Of a stretch of DNA of 6,326 nt, positions 1 through 5,387 are shown in pieces. Source of the stretch: an uncultured Collinsella sp. (lineage in GTDB: Bacteria; Actinomycetota; Coriobacteriia; Coriobacteriales; Coriobacteriaceae). Where the stretch lies: contig CABRNM010000060.1 of the NCBI GenBank assembly GCA_902472315.1, positions 1 to 6,326 on the forward strand, in the 5' to 3' direction. Each line of letters begins with the position of its first letter. The first letter of the stretch is position 1. The notes below the pieces were generated by a model. It did not search any database, was not told where the DNA came from, and was given only the letters and a program-made list of their open reading frames with translations. The translations under genes were made by a program, and so were the position numbers.

Positions 1-54
1 GGCCGCGGCGGCCCGCGCTGCATGAGCATGCCCTTCTGGCGCGAGGACCTCTAA
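1..54 (+). CDS. arcA: Arginine deiminase, C-terminal end only (partial)
   Basis: Frame 1 reads GRGGPRCMSMPFWREDL and then TAA at 52-54. The GGPRCMSMP stretch matches the C-terminal active-site segment of arginine deiminase, where the Cys (residue 7 of this fragment) is the catalytic nucleophile that attacks the guanidinium carbon of arginine. The enzyme hydrolyses L-arginine to citrulline and ammonia in the cytoplasm, the first ADI step. Only 17 residues are visible because the gene starts outside the window. The identification rests on this short motif plus the ornithine carbamoyltransferase gene 106 bp downstream, the usual arcA-arcB order. Confidence 0.9.
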   Translation, partial: GRGGPRCMSMPFWREDL

Positions 55-66
55 GTCTTTCCGTTT

Positions 67-114
67 CCGGTGCGGTCCCCCTACAACCGCACCGGTTTCG
101 CCCGTCAAACGGGC
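67..114 (+). promoter_or_regulatory. Two tandem hairpins in the arcA-arcB gap
   Basis: The first hairpin is CCGGTGCGGT (67-76) paired perfectly with ACCGCACCGG (86-95) around a 9-nt loop. The second is GCCCGT (100-105) paired with ACGGGC (109-114) around CAA. Neither is followed by a real T run: after the first comes TTTCG, after the second AACACTAA. They are therefore weak terminators at best. They could stabilise the arcA 3' end, mark a processing site, or attenuate readthrough into arcB. That role is inferred. Confidence 0.5.
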
Positions 115-120
115 AACACT

Positions 121-136
121 AATTACTTACGTAATT
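121..136 (+). promoter_or_regulatory. AT-rich palindrome upstream of arcB
   Basis: AATTAC (121-126) and GTAATT (131-136) are inverted around TTAC, and the overlapping TTACGTAA (127-134) is itself a perfect palindrome. It lies 24 bp before the arcB start in an otherwise GC-rich region. The symmetry would suit a dimeric regulator, but it does not clearly match an ArgR or Crp/Fnr consensus. It may simply be an AT-rich, unstructured approach to the ribosome binding site. Confidence 0.3.
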
Positions 137-160
137 CATTTCTTCGAAAGGAAACGAACC

Positions 161-1156
161 ATGGGTGTTAACCTCTCCGGCCGTAGCTTCCTCAAGCTCC
201 TCGACCTCACCACCGAGGAGATCGAGTACCTGCTCAAGCTCTCCAAGAACTTCAAGGACATGAAGCGCGCTGGCGTTCCGCACCGCTATCTCGAGGGCAA
301 GAACATCGTTCTGCTCTTCCAGAAGACCTCCACTCGTACCCGCTGCGCCTTCGAGGTCGGCGGCATGGATCTGGGCATGGGTGTCACCTACCTCGATCCG
401 GGTTCGTCGCAGATGGGCAAGAAGGAGTCCATCGAGGACACCGCCCGCGTTCTCGGCCGCATGTATGACGGCATCGAGTTCCGTGGCTTTGCCCAGGACG
501 ATGTCGAGGAGCTCGCTGCTAAGTCCGGCGTGCCCGTGTGGAACGGCCTGACCACTGAGTGGCATCCCACCCAGATGCTCGCCGACATCCTGACCGTCCA
601 GGAGAACTTCAACTACGACATCAAGGGCAAGACCCTCGTCTTCATGGGCGACTGCAAGAACAACGTTGCTCGCTCCCTCATGGTTGTCTGCTCCAAGCTT
701 GGCATGAACTTCGTGGCCTGCGGCCCCGAGGAGTGCATGCCCGCTGACGACGTCATCGAGGCCTGCAAGCCCATCGCCGAGGCCAACGGCTGCACCATCA
801 AGCTGACCACCGACGTCAAGGACGGCGTCACCGGTGCCGACGTTATCTACACCGACGTGTGGGTCTCCATGGGCGAGCCTGACGAGGTCTGGGCCGAGCG
901 CATCGCTCAGCTCACCCCGTATCGTGTCACCTCCGAGGTCATGGCTATGGCCAACCCGGGTGCCATCTTCCTGCACTGCCTGCCCAGCTTCCACGACACC
1001 AACACCACGATTGGCGCCGAGAAGTGCGAGCAGTTCGGCATCACCGAGCAGGAGGTCACCGACGAGGTCTTCGAGAGCCCCGCTTCCAAGGTCTTCGACG
1101 AGGCCGAGAACCGGATGCACACCATCAAGGCCGTCATGTACGCCACGCTCAAGTAA
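161..1156 (+). CDS. arcB: Ornithine carbamoyltransferase, catabolic
   Basis: This 331-residue protein has the normal family length and all signature motifs. The carbamoyl-phosphate binding motif STRTR is at residues 57-61, HPTQ at 135-138, the ornithine-binding DxxxSMG segment at 232-238, and HCLP at 272-275. In the ADI pathway it runs in the catabolic direction, citrulline plus phosphate giving ornithine and carbamoyl phosphate. The direction is inferred from its position between arcA and a carrier gene, because catabolic and anabolic forms share the motifs. The ATG start is supported by AAAGGAAA at 147-154, about 8 nt upstream. Codon use is strongly biased to C-ending codons, as in a highly expressed gene. 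It ends just before a hairpin terminator at 1172-1203. Confidence 0.95.
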   Translation: MGVNLSGRSFLKLLDLTTEEIEYLLKLSKNFKDMKRAGVPHRYLEGKNIVLLFQKTSTRTRCAFEVGGMDLGMGVTYLDPGSSQMGKKESIEDTARVLGRMYDGIEFRGFAQDDVEELAAKSGVPVWNGLTTEWHPTQMLADILTVQENFNYDIKGKTLVFMGDCKNNVARSLMVVCSKLGMNFVACGPEECMPADDVIEACKPIAEANGCTIKLTTDVKDGVTGADVIYTDVWVSMGEPDEVWAERIAQLTPYRVTSEVMAMANPGAIFLHCLPSFHDTNTTIGAEKCEQFGITEQEVTDEVFESPASKVFDEAENRMHTIKAVMYATLK

Positions 1157-1171
1157 GTGCATCTAGCATCT

Positions 1172-1209
1172 CGCTCGGGGTGTATTGTTGAACACCCCGA
1201 GCGGCTTTA
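1172..1209 (+). terminator. Hairpin terminator or attenuator after arcB
   Basis: CGCTCGGGGTGT (1172-1183) pairs perfectly over 12 bp with ACACCCCGAGCG (1192-1203) around an 8-nt loop. It is followed by GCTTTAT, which has only three consecutive T. The strong stem with a weak U tract suggests partial termination, so the carrier gene downstream may be read through at reduced level. Confidence 0.7.
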
Positions 1210-1219
1210 TCTGGTAAAA

Positions 1220-1269
1220 ATCTCGATCGAGCGGCAGGCACGGCACGGAAGAGCCGCTTCGGGCGAGAT
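1220..1269 (+). promoter_or_regulatory. Nested stem in the leader of the carrier gene
   Basis: ATCTCG (1220-1225) can pair with CGAGAT (1264-1269). Inside it GCGGC (1231-1235) can pair with GCCGC (1253-1257), leaving a two-tier stem that ends 16 nt before the Shine-Dalgarno site. I see no convincing -10/-35 pair between 1204 and 1302, so this is probably an RNA element in a readthrough transcript. The function is unknown and the stem may be incidental in GC-rich sequence. Confidence 0.3.
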
Positions 1270-1285
1270 CAGTAAATGATTTATG

Positions 1286-1293
1286 AAGGGGGG
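1286..1293 (+). promoter_or_regulatory. Shine-Dalgarno site that sets the carrier start
   Basis: AAGGGGGG ends 9 nt before the ATG at 1303. The upstream in-frame ATG at 1276 lies before this site, and the one at 1294 touches it. The ATG at 1303 is therefore the supported start. Confidence 0.75.
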
Positions 1294-1302
1294 ATGAGAA
1301 CT

Positions 1303-2781
1303 ATGACTGAGACCGCTAAGAAAAAGCGCGGTATGCCTTCATCGTTCACCATTCTTCTTGCTCTGCTGGCAATTGTTGCAGTGATTACCGTTATCGTCTC
1401 CGGCACGTCCGGCGGCGCGGTTACTGCCGCCCGTCTGAGCGATTTCTGCACCGCCCCGATTAAGGGCTTCGCTGACGCTCTGCCCGTCTGCCTCTTCGTT
1501 ATGATCCTGGGCGGCTTCCTCGGCATGATGACCGAGACCGGCGCCCTGGACAACGGCATCGCCGTCCTGGTGCAGAAGCTTAAGGGCAACGAGATCATGC
1601 TCATTCCCGTGCTGATGCTCATCTTCTCCCTCGGTGGTACCACCTATGGTATGTGCGAGGAGACCGTTCCCTTCTACGCCCTGCTTGCCGCTACCATGAT
1701 GGCCGCTGGCTTCGACCCGATGGTCGGCGCCGCTACCGTCCTGCTCGGCGCTGGCTGCGGCTGCCTGGGCTCCACGGTTAACCCGTTCGCCGTCGGCGCT
1801 GCCGTCGACGCTCTGACCGGCGTTGGCATTGAGGTCAACCAGTCCATCATCATCGGCCTCGGTGCCGTCCTGTGGATTGTTACCACTGCCATGTCCATCT
1901 TCTTCGTCATGAGCTATGCCAAGAAGGTCAAGGCTGACAAGGGTTCCACCATCCTGTCGATGCAGGAGCTCAAGGACGCCGAAGAGGCTCACGGCAAGGC
2001 TGCTTCCGAGGTTCACAATGAGGTCAAGCTCACCGGTCGTCAGAAGGGTGTTCTGATCGCCTTTGCCTTCACCTTCGTCGTTATGATCGTCGGCTTCATT
2101 CCGCTGGCCGACCTCAACGAGGGCGTCGCCAACTTCTTCGACGCTGGCGCTGTCTACGACGCCGACGGTAACGCCGTCGTCCAGGGCTGGTCTGCCCTGA
2201 TCACCGGCCTGCCCATTGGCCAGTGGTACTTCGACGAGGCTTCCACCTGGTTCTTCCTCATGGCCGTCCTGATCGGTATCATCGGTGGCCTGTCCGAGAA
2301 GCAGATCGTTAACACCTTCATCACCGGCGCTGCCGACATGATGTCCGTTGTTCTCGTCATCGCCCTCGCCCGTGGTATCTCCGTCCTCATGGCTAACACC
2401 GGCCTCGACGTCTACGTCCTCGACGCTGCCGCCAATGCTCTGGCTGGCCTGTCCGGCGTGATCTTCGCTCCCATGAGCTTCCTGGTCTACTTCGGCCTGT
2501 CCTTCCTGATCCCCTCGACCTCTGGTATGGCTACCGTCTCCATGCCTATCATGGGACCGCTGGCTGTTAAGCTCGGCTTCTCGCCCGAGGTCATGGTCAT
2601 GATCTTCTCCTCTGCCATCGGCGTTGTGAACCTGTTCACCCCGACCTCCGGCGCCATCATGGGCGGTCTCGCCCTGGCCAAGATCGAGTGGACGACCTGG
2701 CTCAAGTTTGCCCTTAAGCTCATCGTCGCTCTCTCCGTCGTCTGCGCCATCATCCTGACCGTCGCTTGCGTGATGCTCTAA
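1303..2781 (+). CDS. arcD: DcuC/YfcC-family carrier, probable arginine/ornithine antiporter (arcD-like)
   Basis: The protein has 492 residues from the ATG at 1303 and about a dozen hydrophobic segments, the first at roughly 15-33 after a basic N-terminus (KKKRG). A polar loop at about 205-247 splits two halves. Each half carries signature stretches: GGTTYGMCEETVPFY (111-125) and GCLGSTVNPF (153-162) in the first, PSTSGMATVSMPIMGPL (404-420) and NLFTPTSGAIMGG (443-455) in the second. These are typical of the C4-dicarboxylate/YfcC carrier family, whose members in streptococcal arc operons serve as ArcD. Its position after arcA-arcB suggests exchange of extracellular arginine for ornithine across the membrane. 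The substrate is inferred from context; other amino acids or peptides are possible, and it is not the APC-type ArcD. It has the same strong codon bias as arcB and ends at a strong terminator. Confidence 0.82.
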   Translation: MTETAKKKRGMPSSFTILLALLAIVAVITVIVSGTSGGAVTAARLSDFCTAPIKGFADALPVCLFVMILGGFLGMMTETGALDNGIAVLVQKLKGNEIMLIPVLMLIFSLGGTTYGMCEETVPFYALLAATMMAAGFDPMVGAATVLLGAGCGCLGSTVNPFAVGAAVDALTGVGIEVNQSIIIGLGAVLWIVTTAMSIFFVMSYAKKVKADKGSTILSMQELKDAEEAHGKAASEVHNEVKLTGRQKGVLIAFAFTFVVMIVGFIPLADLNEGVANFFDAGAVYDADGNAVVQGWSALITGLPIGQWYFDEASTWFFLMAVLIGIIGGLSEKQIVNTFITGAADMMSVVLVIALARGISVLMANTGLDVYVLDAAANALAGLSGVIFAPMSFLVYFGLSFLIPSTSGMATVSMPIMGPLAVKLGFSPEVMVMIFSSAIGVVNLFTPTSGAIMGGLALAKIEWTTWLKFALKLIVALSVVCAIILTVACVML

Positions 2782-2867
2782 GTACCCAACGGGTACCCCA
2801 CGGAAACCTTGACGATCCTGTAAAGGATCACCTGGTCATCGTCTGTCCGGTGGGGTCAACCCACCGG
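2782..2867 (+). other. Structured 3' tail with overlapping hairpins after the carrier gene
   Basis: Right after the stop codon GTACCC (2782-2787) pairs with GGGTAC (2791-2796). ACCCCACGGA (2795-2804) can pair with TCCGGTGGGGT (2846-2856) with one bulged G. That encloses GACGAT/ATCGTC (2811-2816 with 2838-2843) or, alternatively, GATCC/GGATC (2814-2818 with 2825-2829). The arm at 2847-2854 (CCGGTGGG) can instead pair perfectly with CCCACCGG (2860-2867). The segment has no ORF and precedes the terminator at 2884. It may be a 3' UTR stability element or a source of a small RNA. Confidence 0.4.
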
Positions 2868-2883
2868 TAGACTCCTACCTTTA

Positions 2884-2922
2884 GCCCCCTCCCGTTCCGT
2901 GCGCGGGAGGGGGCGCTTTTTT
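2884..2922 (+). terminator. Strong intrinsic terminator of the arc cluster
   Basis: GCCCCCTCCCG (2884-2894) pairs perfectly over 11 bp with CGGGAGGGGGC (2904-2914) around a 9-nt loop. GC and then six T (2917-2922) follow. This is a textbook Rho-independent terminator and marks the end of the arc transcript. Confidence 0.92.
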
Positions 2923-2950
2923 GTTCCGCGGTTTTACCAAACCGCGGAAC
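2923..2950 (+). repeat. Perfect 12-bp inverted repeat
   Basis: GTTCCGCGGTTT (2923-2934) and AAACCGCGGAAC (2939-2950) are exact inverted copies around TACC. The repeat directly abuts the T run of the terminator, so a transcript that escapes termination would meet a second hairpin. On the + strand it lacks a T run, so it could act as a 3'-end block, a protein-binding palindrome, or the edge of a small repeat element. Confidence 0.55.
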
Positions 2951-3219
2951 CGGTCGACGCTGCAAACCCGCCAGAGCGGCAATCTGACGTTCAATCGTCG
3001 GGCATGGCCAAAAGGCCTATGCCCTCCTCTTTCACGTCACCTTGCTCGCTCTGACGGGCTTTCGCTGACTTATGCTCCACCTGCGGCGCTGCCGATGTTG
3101 GTGCGGAGTGACTTGGTCCCTGCACCAACTTGGCTTGGTGGGGCGGTGCGTTTGGGGTAGCTAACTTGGGTCCCCGGTGGTCGCGGTGGGCATGTTTGGT
3201 TCGTGCCTGTTGGTAGCCT
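2951..3219 (+). other. Gene-free region with hairpins and a G+T-rich tract
   Basis: I see no credible gene in this stretch. GGGCATGGCC (3000-3009) folds on GGCC plus ATGCCC (3014-3017 and 3019-3024) around AAAA with one bulged T. GTTGGTGC (3097-3104) pairs with GCACCAAC (3122-3129), while CACCAA (3123-3128) could pair instead with TTGGTG (3135-3140). TTGGT occurs five times between 3098 and 3214. By hand count the 120 bases at 3121-3240 hold 53 G, 33 T, 24 C and 10 A, an unusual strand skew. It may be a dispersed intergenic repeat or an untranslated control region. Confidence 0.4.
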
Positions 3220-3238
3220 GGGTATCGGGGAGGGCGGG
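3220..3238 (+). promoter_or_regulatory. Canonical G-quadruplex motif at the DUF1846 promoter
   Basis: The sequence GGG-TATC-GGGG-A-GGG-C-GGG fits the G3+N1-7 pattern with four runs and very short loops (4, 1 and 1). It lies on the coding strand and ends 6 bp before the TATAAT box, so it covers the spacer and -35 region. Folding in vivo is inferred, not shown. Confidence 0.6.
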
Positions 3239-3244
3239 CTCCGT

Positions 3245-3250
3245 TATAAT
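3245..3250 (+). promoter_or_regulatory. -10 box for the DUF1846 gene
   Basis: A perfect TATAAT sits 40 bp before the start codon. At 17-bp spacing the -35 position (3222-3227) reads GTATCG, which is poor, so the promoter may be weak or need an activator. The transcript would start near 3257 with a leader of about 33 nt. Confidence 0.6.
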
Positions 3251-3289
3251 CGCCTAGGACATTAAATGGAAACGGGACGGGAGCCACAC

Positions 3290-4771
3290 ATGCGCCAGGG
3301 TTTCGACAACGCGAAGTACATCGAGCTGCAGGCTGCTCACATTAAGGAGCGCATCTCGCAGTTTGGTGGCAAGCTCTATTTGGAGTTTGGCGGCAAGCTG
3401 TTTGACGACTATCATGCGAGTCGCGTGCTGCCGGGTTTTGAGCCGGACAGCAAGTTTCGCATGCTCAAGAGCATTGCCGACGACGTCGAGGTCATCATCG
3501 CAATCAATGCAAACCATATCGAGAAGAACAAGGCCCGTGGCGACCTGGGCATTACCTATGACGAGGACGTCTTGCGCCTGGTTGACCTGTTCCGCGGCAA
3601 CGGTTTTGCTGTCGCGGCCGTGGTTATCACGCAGTATGCCGGTCAGCCCGCTGCCGACGTCTTCCGCAATCGTCTGAATGCACTCGGCATTCCCGCCAAG
3701 CTGCACTATCCCATTGAGGGCTATCCGCACGACGTCGATCTGATCGTTTCTGACGGAGGCTACGGCAAGAACGAGTTCGTCGAGACCACGCGTCCGCTCG
3801 TTGTCGTGACGGCGCCCGGCCCTGGCTCGGGCAAGCTCGCCACCTGCCTCTCACAGCTGTATCACGAGCATAAGCACGGCACCGCCGCCGGTTATGCCAA
3901 GTTTGAGACCTTCCCGGTCTGGAATCTTCCCCTGACGCATCCGGTCAATATTGCCTACGAGGCCGCCACGGCGGACCTCGACGATGCCAACATCATCGAT
4001 TCCTTTCACCTTGAGGCCTACAACAAGACCACGGTCAACTACAACCGCGACGTCGAGGCCTTCCCGGTGGTCCGTGCCCTGATGGAAAAGATCCTAGGCA
4101 AGAGCCCCTACCAGAGTCCCACGGACATGGGCGTCAATATGGTCGGCTTTGCCATCACCGATGACGATGCCTGCCGTGACGCTTCCAAGATGGAGATCGT
4201 CCGCCGCTACTTTACCGCGGTCGAAAATGTGCGCCGTACCGGCGTGGGCGATGAGCAAGTCGACCGTCTCAAGATTATTATGAAGAAGGCCGGCATCGAT
4301 AAGAACTACTCACCGGCGCGCTCGGCGGCCTTAACCAGGGAGCAACTGACGGGTGGTCCCGTGGGCGCCATGGTCATGCCGGACGGTTCCGTGGTGACCG
4401 GTAAGACCTCCACGCGCCTGGGCGCCGCAAGTTCGCTCATTATGAACGCTCTCAAGCATGTTTCGGGCGTCGACCTTGAGCTTGAAGTCATCAGCGACGA
4501 GGCGATCGAGCCCATCAGCAAGCTCAAGACGCATTTCCTGGGCAGCAAAAACCCGCGCCTTCACACCGACGAGACGCTTATGGCGCTGTCGATCACCTCG
4601 GCTACGAGCGAGACGGCCGCTCGTGTCCTTTCGGGCCTGGAGCAGCTGCGCGGTTGCGATGCCTTCTTTAGCGTGATTATCTCGCCGACGGACGAGACGG
4701 TGTTGCGTAAACTGGGCATCAACGTGTGCTGCGAGCCCAAGTTTGAGCGTCGTGGTTTCTTCCATCGCTAA
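3290..4771 (+). CDS. UPF0371 / DUF1846 family protein
   Basis: The 493-residue product matches the UPF0371 (DUF1846) family in length and in its opening, MRQGFDNAKYIELQAAHI followed by LYLEFGGKLFDDYHASRVLPGF at 29-50. The ATG at 3290 is chosen because GGGAG (3279-3283) sits 6 nt upstream and because family members begin at this point. The in-frame ATG at 3266 would add 8 residues without a good ribosome site. Visible motifs include a P-loop-like APGPGSGKLAT at 175-185 and a second Gly-Lys-Thr stretch (TGKTST) at 370-375. There are no membrane segments or signal peptide, so it should be cytoplasmic. The function is unknown; nucleotide or phosphate binding is only suggested by the glycine-rich motifs. 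It stands alone between its own promoter and terminator, so neighbours give no functional clue. Confidence 0.9.
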   Translation: MRQGFDNAKYIELQAAHIKERISQFGGKLYLEFGGKLFDDYHASRVLPGFEPDSKFRMLKSIADDVEVIIAINANHIEKNKARGDLGITYDEDVLRLVDLFRGNGFAVAAVVITQYAGQPAADVFRNRLNALGIPAKLHYPIEGYPHDVDLIVSDGGYGKNEFVETTRPLVVVTAPGPGSGKLATCLSQLYHEHKHGTAAGYAKFETFPVWNLPLTHPVNIAYEAATADLDDANIIDSFHLEAYNKTTVNYNRDVEAFPVVRALMEKILGKSPYQSPTDMGVNMVGFAITDDDACRDASKMEIVRRYFTAVENVRRTGVGDEQVDRLKIIMKKAGIDKNYSPARSAALTREQLTGGPVGAMVMPDGSVVTGKTSTRLGAASSLIMNALKHVSGVDLELEVISDEAIEPISKLKTHFLGSKNPRLHTDETLMALSITSATSETAARVLSGLEQLRGCDAFFSVIISPTDETVLRKLGINVCCEPKFERRGFFHR

Positions 4772-4805
4772 GTTTGAAGTACCGCGGTAATTGCATCGCC
4801 TTTTG

Positions 4806-4838
4806 GCCGTATCGGGTTAGCGCCCGGTACGGCTTTTT
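4806..4838 (+). terminator. Intrinsic terminator after the DUF1846 gene
   Basis: GCCGTATCGGG (4806-4816) pairs with CCCGGTACGGC (4823-4833), 11 bp with one G-T wobble and a 6-nt loop. Five T (4834-4838) follow. It ends the single-gene transcript. Confidence 0.9.
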
Positions 4839-4902
4839 GATCAATAAAGCGTCTATTTCGGCGAAAAATAGCCGTTTACCTGCCTAAAAACAATTTGGGC
4901 GG

Positions 4903-4910
4903 TATACAAT
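4903..4910 (+). promoter_or_regulatory. Likely -10 region for the winged-helix gene
   Basis: TATACAAT contains two overlapping -10-like hexamers, TATACA (4903-4908) and TACAAT (4905-4910), in a locally AT-rich stretch just after a terminator. No good -35 box is found at 16-18 bp; TTTACC at 4875 is too far. A palindrome-like CTATTTCGGCG…AAATAG (4853-4871) upstream could be an operator. The leader to the ATG at 5028 would be about 110 nt. Confidence 0.45.
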
Positions 4911-4944
4911 AATCGTAACTGTTTCATCCTTAGCGGGATGCCGC

Positions 4945-5016
4945 ATGATGGATATTACCTGCCATCGTGAGGTGTGTCGGTCGTGCACGGCGCGCTGGAT
5001 GCTCGTGCTCGGTTAG
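4945..5016 (+). CDS. Possible 23-residue Cys-rich upstream ORF
   Basis: An ATG at 4945 (or 4948) opens a 23-codon frame that ends in TAG at 5014-5016. The peptide contains CHREVCRSC (residues 6-14), with three Cys and a His spaced as in a metal site, and ends hydrophobically (WMLVLG). Its stop overlaps the AGAGGAGG ribosome site of the next gene, the geometry seen in translational coupling. Against it, there is no good Shine-Dalgarno site (only GCGGGA a few nt upstream), and such a short frame can arise by chance. Hairpins CATCC/GGATG (4925-4929 with 4936-4940) and CATGATGG/CCATCGTG (4944-4951 with 4962-4969, one wobble) lie around its start. I do not recognise it. Confidence 0.25.
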   Translation: MMDITCHREVCRSCTARWMLVLG

Positions 5017-5022
5017 AGGAGG
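5015..5022 (+). promoter_or_regulatory. Strong Shine-Dalgarno site for the winged-helix gene
   Basis: AGAGGAGG lies 5 nt before the ATG at 5028 and decides that start over the in-frame GTG at 4974, which has only GAGG immediately against it. Confidence 0.8.
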
Positions 5023-5027
5023 CTGCC

Positions 5028-5363
5028 ATGGCGGGCAAGGGTCGTGCGAGTGTCAACGATATGAAGCGTGTCGAAGTGCTGGTGTTGATGGAGATTGCCC
5101 AGCAATCCGAAAGTGGCGGGACATATGGCTTCTCGCGCAAAACGCTTGCGGAGCACGTTGGGGTGTCTCCGTATCGAGCCCGCGCCGCAATTGAGCGCTT
5201 GGATTCTGACGGTTTGATCGAGGTCGTTTCGCGTTATAGCGAGGATGGCGGCCAGCTTGCAAATGGTATTTGCCTTACCGAGCGTGGCGGGTGGTATCTG
5301 AAAGGCATCCGCGCGGGTATGCTCGTTCGGGATATGCTCAGGGACGAGCTTGCCGATCGGTAG
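5028..5363 (+). CDS. Small winged-helix DNA-binding protein
   Basis: The 111-residue protein looks like a single winged helix-turn-helix domain. Residues 12-26 form a first helix (DMKRVEVLVLMEIAQ). The helix-turn-helix covers about 36-59, with KTLAEHVGVS then a recognition helix PYRARAAIERLDSDG. A beta-wing follows at about 63-86 (LIEVVSR to ICLTERG) and a C-terminal helix at about 88-108. LTERGGWYL resembles the end of the wing in MarR/PadR-like regulators. There is no ligand-binding domain, so the sensed signal is not visible. It has its own promoter region and terminator and sits 177 bp before pyrG on the same strand. Codon use is less biased than in the arc genes, as expected for a low-level regulator. 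The target genes are unknown; self-regulation is plausible. The exact family is not certain. Confidence 0.75.
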   Translation: MAGKGRASVNDMKRVEVLVLMEIAQQSESGGTYGFSRKTLAEHVGVSPYRARAAIERLDSDGLIEVVSRYSEDGGQLANGICLTERGGWYLKGIRAGMLVRDMLRDELADR

Positions 5364-5387
5364 CGATCTGCCGCCTAAGTTGTTGCT

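Noticed and set aside
119..1162. Long open frame (347 codons) on the minus strand across arcB
   Set aside because: It is codon-aligned with arcB, where antisense stops appear only at TTA, CTA or TCA sense codons, which this biased gene avoids. The translation has no recognisable domain.
1276..1302. Upstream ATG codons at 1276 and 1294 for the carrier
   Set aside because: The Shine-Dalgarno site AAGGGGGG at 1286-1293 lies after the first and touches the second, so only the ATG at 1303 has proper spacing.
1339..2016. Minus-strand open frame inside the carrier gene
   Set aside because: It is also codon-aligned with the sense gene and explained by its codon bias. The product is low-complexity and rich in Gly, Ala, His and Asp.
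2921..3160. Plus-strand 79-codon frame after the arc terminator
   Set aside because: It begins within the terminator T run, runs through hairpins, lacks a Shine-Dalgarno site and shows no domain.
2951..3219. A tRNA, T-box or known riboswitch in the gene-free region
   Set aside because: No cloverleaf, T-box GGTGG-ACCGCG-type sequence or familiar riboswitch core could be found by eye. A covariance-model search (Infernal/Rfam) would settle this.
2991..3287. Minus-strand 98-codon frame in the intergenic region
   Set aside because: It starts inside the 5' end of the DUF1846 transcript and is rich in Pro, Ala, His and Arg, as expected from chance GC-rich sequence. It has no clear ribosome site. 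It could be re-opened if the block proves to be a repeated element with a conserved frame.
4974..5027. N-terminal extension of the winged-helix protein from a GTG at 4974
   Set aside because: The strong AGAGGAGG site at 5015-5022 with ideal spacing to the ATG at 5028 would lie inside the coding region, and the GTG has no usable ribosome site.
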